Part shown: piece after piece, positions 38,341 to 41,166 of the stretch | Layout of the letters: each line of letters opens with the position of its first letter | Position numbering within the stretch: position 1 is the stretch's first letter | Source of the DNA: a virus | Length of the DNA: 41,166 nt | Strand: one strand, 5' to 3' | IMG/VR virus record: IMGVR_UViG_3300023109_000046 | Span: 1-41,166 of that record | Notes under the pieces: generated by a model | What the model was told of the DNA's origin: nothing | Databases searched by the model: none | What the model saw: the letters and a program-made list of their open reading frames with translations, nothing else | Translations under genes and position numbers: made by a program

Positions 38341-39492
38341 ATGATTAATATTGGCGGAAACATATCTAAGATCAATAAGGGCCAAGAATCCATAAACCGA
38401 GTTTATGTTGGCGACGAGCTAGTCTGGCAAAAGCATAGGCCTGTTGCGATCATAGATCTTCCTTCGGTAGAAGTTAATAAACCAGAAGATAACTGGCTAC
38501 ATCTTCATTCTGGCACGCCTTATGCTGCCTGGCCGACAAATACTAATCGCGGGTTGGTTAAAGTGGGCAGTGGGGAAATAAAAGCATTTACCAGCAATAA
38601 GCGGGGAGTTGACCGCACGTTTGACTATGGAGAAGTCGTCATTCAAGATTCCGTTGGGAATGATGCGGGGAATCTGGTAATAACTTTCGAATCTCAGCTG
38701 AGAGCTGATCACGATATAAATAAAAGAAACTTAGAATTGATTCTGACGTGCGATGATGCAGATATTTCAGCATTTCAGAATAACCCTATAGTAGCAGGAG
38801 AAGTTATTGCACTACCCAGACGAGAAGAAACTACTACTTCCGGCATTCGGTGGATATCTTATGGCCAATATCCAGACTCTCTCGTAACATCTTCATATTC
38901 TGGATATAGAGACTCCATAAAAGACCATCTTCCTATAGACACTTCCAGTCTTGCAGGCGAAGGAATTTGTGTTGCTAACACGTCAAATATGAGTGATACT
39001 TGGAGAGAACGTCGCGATCATCAGGCGAAAAACAATTTCCAAATATCGTTTACAATAAATGCGAGTAGCGAATGGTACGACAAAAATTTTACTCTACATT
39101 ACCGTCATGCAGAAGGAGCAGCCACTTGGAACGAGAGAATAACTTTTAATACAATTTCATATACCGATTACGCGAAAAGAGAGATCGCTATAGCCGAAGC
39201 TTCGGGAATTGCTCAAGAAGACATTTATGTTAATGCCACAGGATTTTTCTCTGGCAACATTCCGATAGGAACCTTGGGCACATTCGATCCTACGGACGTT
39301 GTTAGTGTCGCTGGGACCACCATAGAAGTTGCAGAAGTTGGACAAGGAATTACAAATGTCATAACAGCGGCTGCTGATGTTAGCACCGAAGATACTCAGG
39401 TATTGCAAGACAGTCAAGGAAGTGTTGTGGTGGTAAAACCATTGGGCAAGGTTATACAGGCAATGGGCATCAAGAATCTTTCGGCGAAGTAA
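38341..39492 (+). CDS. Virion/tail protein, 383 aa
   Basis: Not assigned to a named family. The N-terminus INIGGNISKINKGQESINRV, then YVGDELVWQ, is a short docking-like module also seen, in looser form, in the protein at 157. The middle is beta-rich (LVITFESQLRADHDINKRNL) with a charged DTWRERRDHQAKNNF loop; the end has repeated IEVAEVGQG / VVVVKPLGK strands. AAGGAATAA precedes the ATG by 5 bases. Position between the fibre and another virion protein suggests a fibre-associated or baseplate-edge protein. Confidence 0.65.
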   Translation: MINIGGNISKINKGQESINRVYVGDELVWQKHRPVAIIDLPSVEVNKPEDNWLHLHSGTPYAAWPTNTNRGLVKVGSGEIKAFTSNKRGVDRTFDYGEVVIQDSVGNDAGNLVITFESQLRADHDINKRNLELILTCDDADISAFQNNPIVAGEVIALPRREETTTSGIRWISYGQYPDSLVTSSYSGYRDSIKDHLPIDTSSLAGEGICVANTSNMSDTWRERRDHQAKNNFQISFTINASSEWYDKNFTLHYRHAEGAATWNERITFNTISYTDYAKREIAIAEASGIAQEDIYVNATGFFSGNIPIGTLGTFDPTDVVSVAGTTIEVAEVGQGITNVITAAADVSTEDTQVLQDSQGSVVVVKPLGKVIQAMGIKNLSAK

Positions 39493-39508
39493 CTCACGAG
39501 AATATAAA

Positions 39509-41166
39509 ATGTCAGTAAAAATAATCAATAGTATCAGCGATCTCCCAAATTATGGAGTATCTGTGTCCAGATCTGGGTTTACCAAACTAACAGATACTGG
39601 GGGAATTAATAGTGTCGGTGGGGTTGCGGGTGTCGGAATGTTGATGACCCTTGCAGCCGATATGGTTGCTGATTGGCAATTATATAATGGCGAACCCACA
39701 CCAGACAATAAAATACAATTGGCCGGGGTTGGAGAAAATTCTGCAAGCGATGTCACTAAACAATTTTTCACTCAAATAAATCTCAACTCTTTGCCATATT
39801 CTGGGGAAGCAAATTTTGGCCCGATTGACAATCGTAGACAACATGTCTTGTTGCTGGAAACTTCAACCGAAATGTTGCCAAATCGAGGAGCAGTTTCTAG
39901 AGGAGTAGATCAATCTTATCGCGTTCGTCTAGAATTTGACGAAAGATCTAGGCTATACACGACCGACCCAGAATTTAAAAGAGAACTGTATCAATTAAAT
40001 TTGAGATTGCGGTCTATGGGCAGAGCACAATACGTTCTAGGTGCGCCAATAAATGAAACTTCTGACGCACAACATTTATTAGTCAATTCTAAAGACAGAG
40101 ACAATAATCTAATTCATACAGGATACACATTTACCGGAACTTGGGCAGAGTCAGACGGAATTCCTAATGGTATGTATGGGTGGCTAAAGACTAATATAGG
40201 AACTGCAAACCAGTTATTGACCGATGGGTCTGTACTGGAATCCGTGGCAGGCAATGATGGACTGATAACGTTAGAAAACGGGTCTACCCTCACCACTTCC
40301 GTAGTGAGGACTCCTGGCGAGCTGGTAGATCTTCATTTCGAAGATGTGACTATTCCTGCACAATCTCTAATCTTACCATACGACGGAAACAATCAATATT
40401 CTGTTGGAGAAATTATTTCTGGTGCGGGCGGTGCGTCAGCAATTGTGCATAGTATCACCACTTCGGCTACTAATCAGAATATAACATTTTCTAATTGGAA
40501 TAATGTTCCATTTATAGAGGGAGAGGTTGTCACTGGCGCGACAAGCGGTCTCGCGAAGAATCTTACTCTACTCACCACACAGATAAATAGAAGTAAAAGA
40601 TTTAGAAATAAAAGAAAGGGGAAAGGGTGGTTTAAAAGATTCCCCAAAATCGGAACGGGAGTTGAAGGAACATATCCAATGTCCTATAGGCTGACCATGA
40701 CCGAACGAGGATTTGTATTGTACATTTTTGACGATGCTGCAAGCGATCAGTCAGACGATTACGCGTGGACCTGCGTTCAACGAACGGTAGATAACACGGA
40801 AGGAACTACGCCCACAGACGAAGCTTCGAGATATCCGGTTCATGTGCTATATTCTTGCTCAAGAGAAAGCGTATATGCTAGAGATTTTGGAGTATATTTC
40901 TCGGAGAGTGCAGCAAATCTCCAAACCGCAGAAACTGCTGTAAGTACAGTATATGACAATGAAGGAAATAGCTATTCAGTAAATAATCTAAATAATGATA
41001 GCTTTTATATTTTAAGCCCATACGACAGAGAAGATTCTCTTGCAGACGAGTTTACTGCGAAACTTATCTGGCGATTTGTCGCAAGAGAATTTGACATACT
41101 AAAGCCATGGGACGTACATAAGCTTGCGACAAAGCACCAGACAGACAGTAACGCAATCATCAATCC
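39509..41166 (+). CDS. Virion structural protein (partial, runs off the right edge)
   Basis: Open from ATG 39509 to the end of the window, 552 codons with no stop, so the 3' end is missing. The N-terminus has LPNYGVSVSRSGFTKLTDTG and a Gly-rich GGVAGVGMLMTLAADMVADW. A very basic internal patch (RSKRFRNKRKGKGWFKR, about 361-377) is followed by YPMSYRLTMTERGFVLYIFD with YAWTCVQRTVDN, a block I associate with virion proteins of marine T4-like phages. The C-terminal part visible has LADEFTAKLIWRFVAREFD. The promoter is unclear; it follows the previous gene by 16 bases. Confidence 0.75.
   Translation, partial: MSVKIINSISDLPNYGVSVSRSGFTKLTDTGGINSVGGVAGVGMLMTLAADMVADWQLYNGEPTPDNKIQLAGVGENSASDVTKQFFTQINLNSLPYSGEANFGPIDNRRQHVLLLETSTEMLPNRGAVSRGVDQSYRVRLEFDERSRLYTTDPEFKRELYQLNLRLRSMGRAQYVLGAPINETSDAQHLLVNSKDRDNNLIHTGYTFTGTWAESDGIPNGMYGWLKTNIGTANQLLTDGSVLESVAGNDGLITLENGSTLTTSVVRTPGELVDLHFEDVTIPAQSLILPYDGNNQYSVGEIISGAGGASAIVHSITTSATNQNITFSNWNNVPFIEGEVVTGATSGLAKNLTLLTTQINRSKRFRNKRKGKGWFKRFPKIGTGVEGTYPMSYRLTMTERGFVLYIFDDAASDQSDDYAWTCVQRTVDNTEGTTPTDEASRYPVHVLYSCSRESVYARDFGVYFSESAANLQTAETAVSTVYDNEGNSYSVNNLNNDSFYILSPYDREDSLADEFTAKLIWRFVAREFDILKPWDVHKLATKHQTDSNAIIN

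Noticed and set aside
1-41166. CRISPR array, insertion sequence or integrase
   Set aside because: No regularly spaced direct repeats, transposase or recombinase motifs were seen; tRNAs are complete genes with encoded CCA, not attachment-site fragments.

Overview
The window is part of a T4-like myovirus genome. A set of tail and baseplate genes is recognisable by sequence (gp4, gp7, gp8, gp25, gp26, gp27, gp48, gp53, gp54, gp6, a gp5-type spike), together with the replication/late-transcription group gp32, gp59 and a probable gp33. Several T4 late-promoter boxes (TATAAATA) lie at transcription-unit starts. Many accessory families (FmdB-like zinc ribbon, MGME1-like exonuclease, SprT-like peptidase, DUF4815-type giant protein, repeat tail fibre, small membrane proteins) are those I associate with marine T4-like phages such as cyanophages and pelagimyophages. 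No photosynthesis gene is present, so the host is not fixed. Two murein hydrolases and good sigma70-type promoters (TTGACA-17-TATAAT) point to a Gram-negative bacterium.

Layout. 1-1175 (+): end of a tail-fibre-like gene, a small virion-type protein, and an M15 peptidase endolysin with a late promoter. 1200-3970 (+): small early-type genes behind two near-duplicate sigma70 promoters, a SprT-like metallopeptidase, a secreted glycine-zipper protein, and a hairpin-rich stretch with almost no coding. 3970-7725 (+): a peptide deformylase homologue lacking the catalytic Glu, overlapping a class 3 lipase; then FmdB-like, MGME1-like exonuclease and small genes, and a SleB-type wall hydrolase. 7738-11064 (+): gp33, gp59, a large membrane protein and gp32. 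11111-11918 (+): tRNA-Tyr, -Ala, -Asp and -Ser with one small ORF between them. 11921-17586 (-): small membrane protein, tape measure (gp29-like), second membrane protein, gp51, gp26, gp54, probable gp2, gp4. 17650-41166 (+): gp48, gp53, gp27, gp5-type spike, gp25, gp6, gp7, gp8, a 2206-aa DUF4815-type protein, and tail-fibre/virion proteins, the last running off the window.

How it works together. gp32 and gp59 serve recombination-dependent replication. gp33 would couple the late sigma factor to the sliding clamp to fire the TATAAATA promoters. The two tail operons diverge from a short gap at 17587-17649 carrying one late promoter for each direction. Together they build the baseplate hub (27, 5, 29, and 26/51 as assembly factors), the tube start (48, 54) and the wedges (53, 25, 6, 7, 8), and finish the head (gp4, gp2). 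Wall hydrolases and small membrane proteins are candidates for lysis.

The strongest observation is that gp51 has no usable start codon in its conserved N-terminal part. It lies in the -1 frame after a T-TTT-TTC heptamer just before the gp26 stop, with a Shine-Dalgarno-like element upstream. This predicts a programmed -1 frameshift giving a gp26-gp51 fusion, analogous to tail assembly chaperones of other phages.
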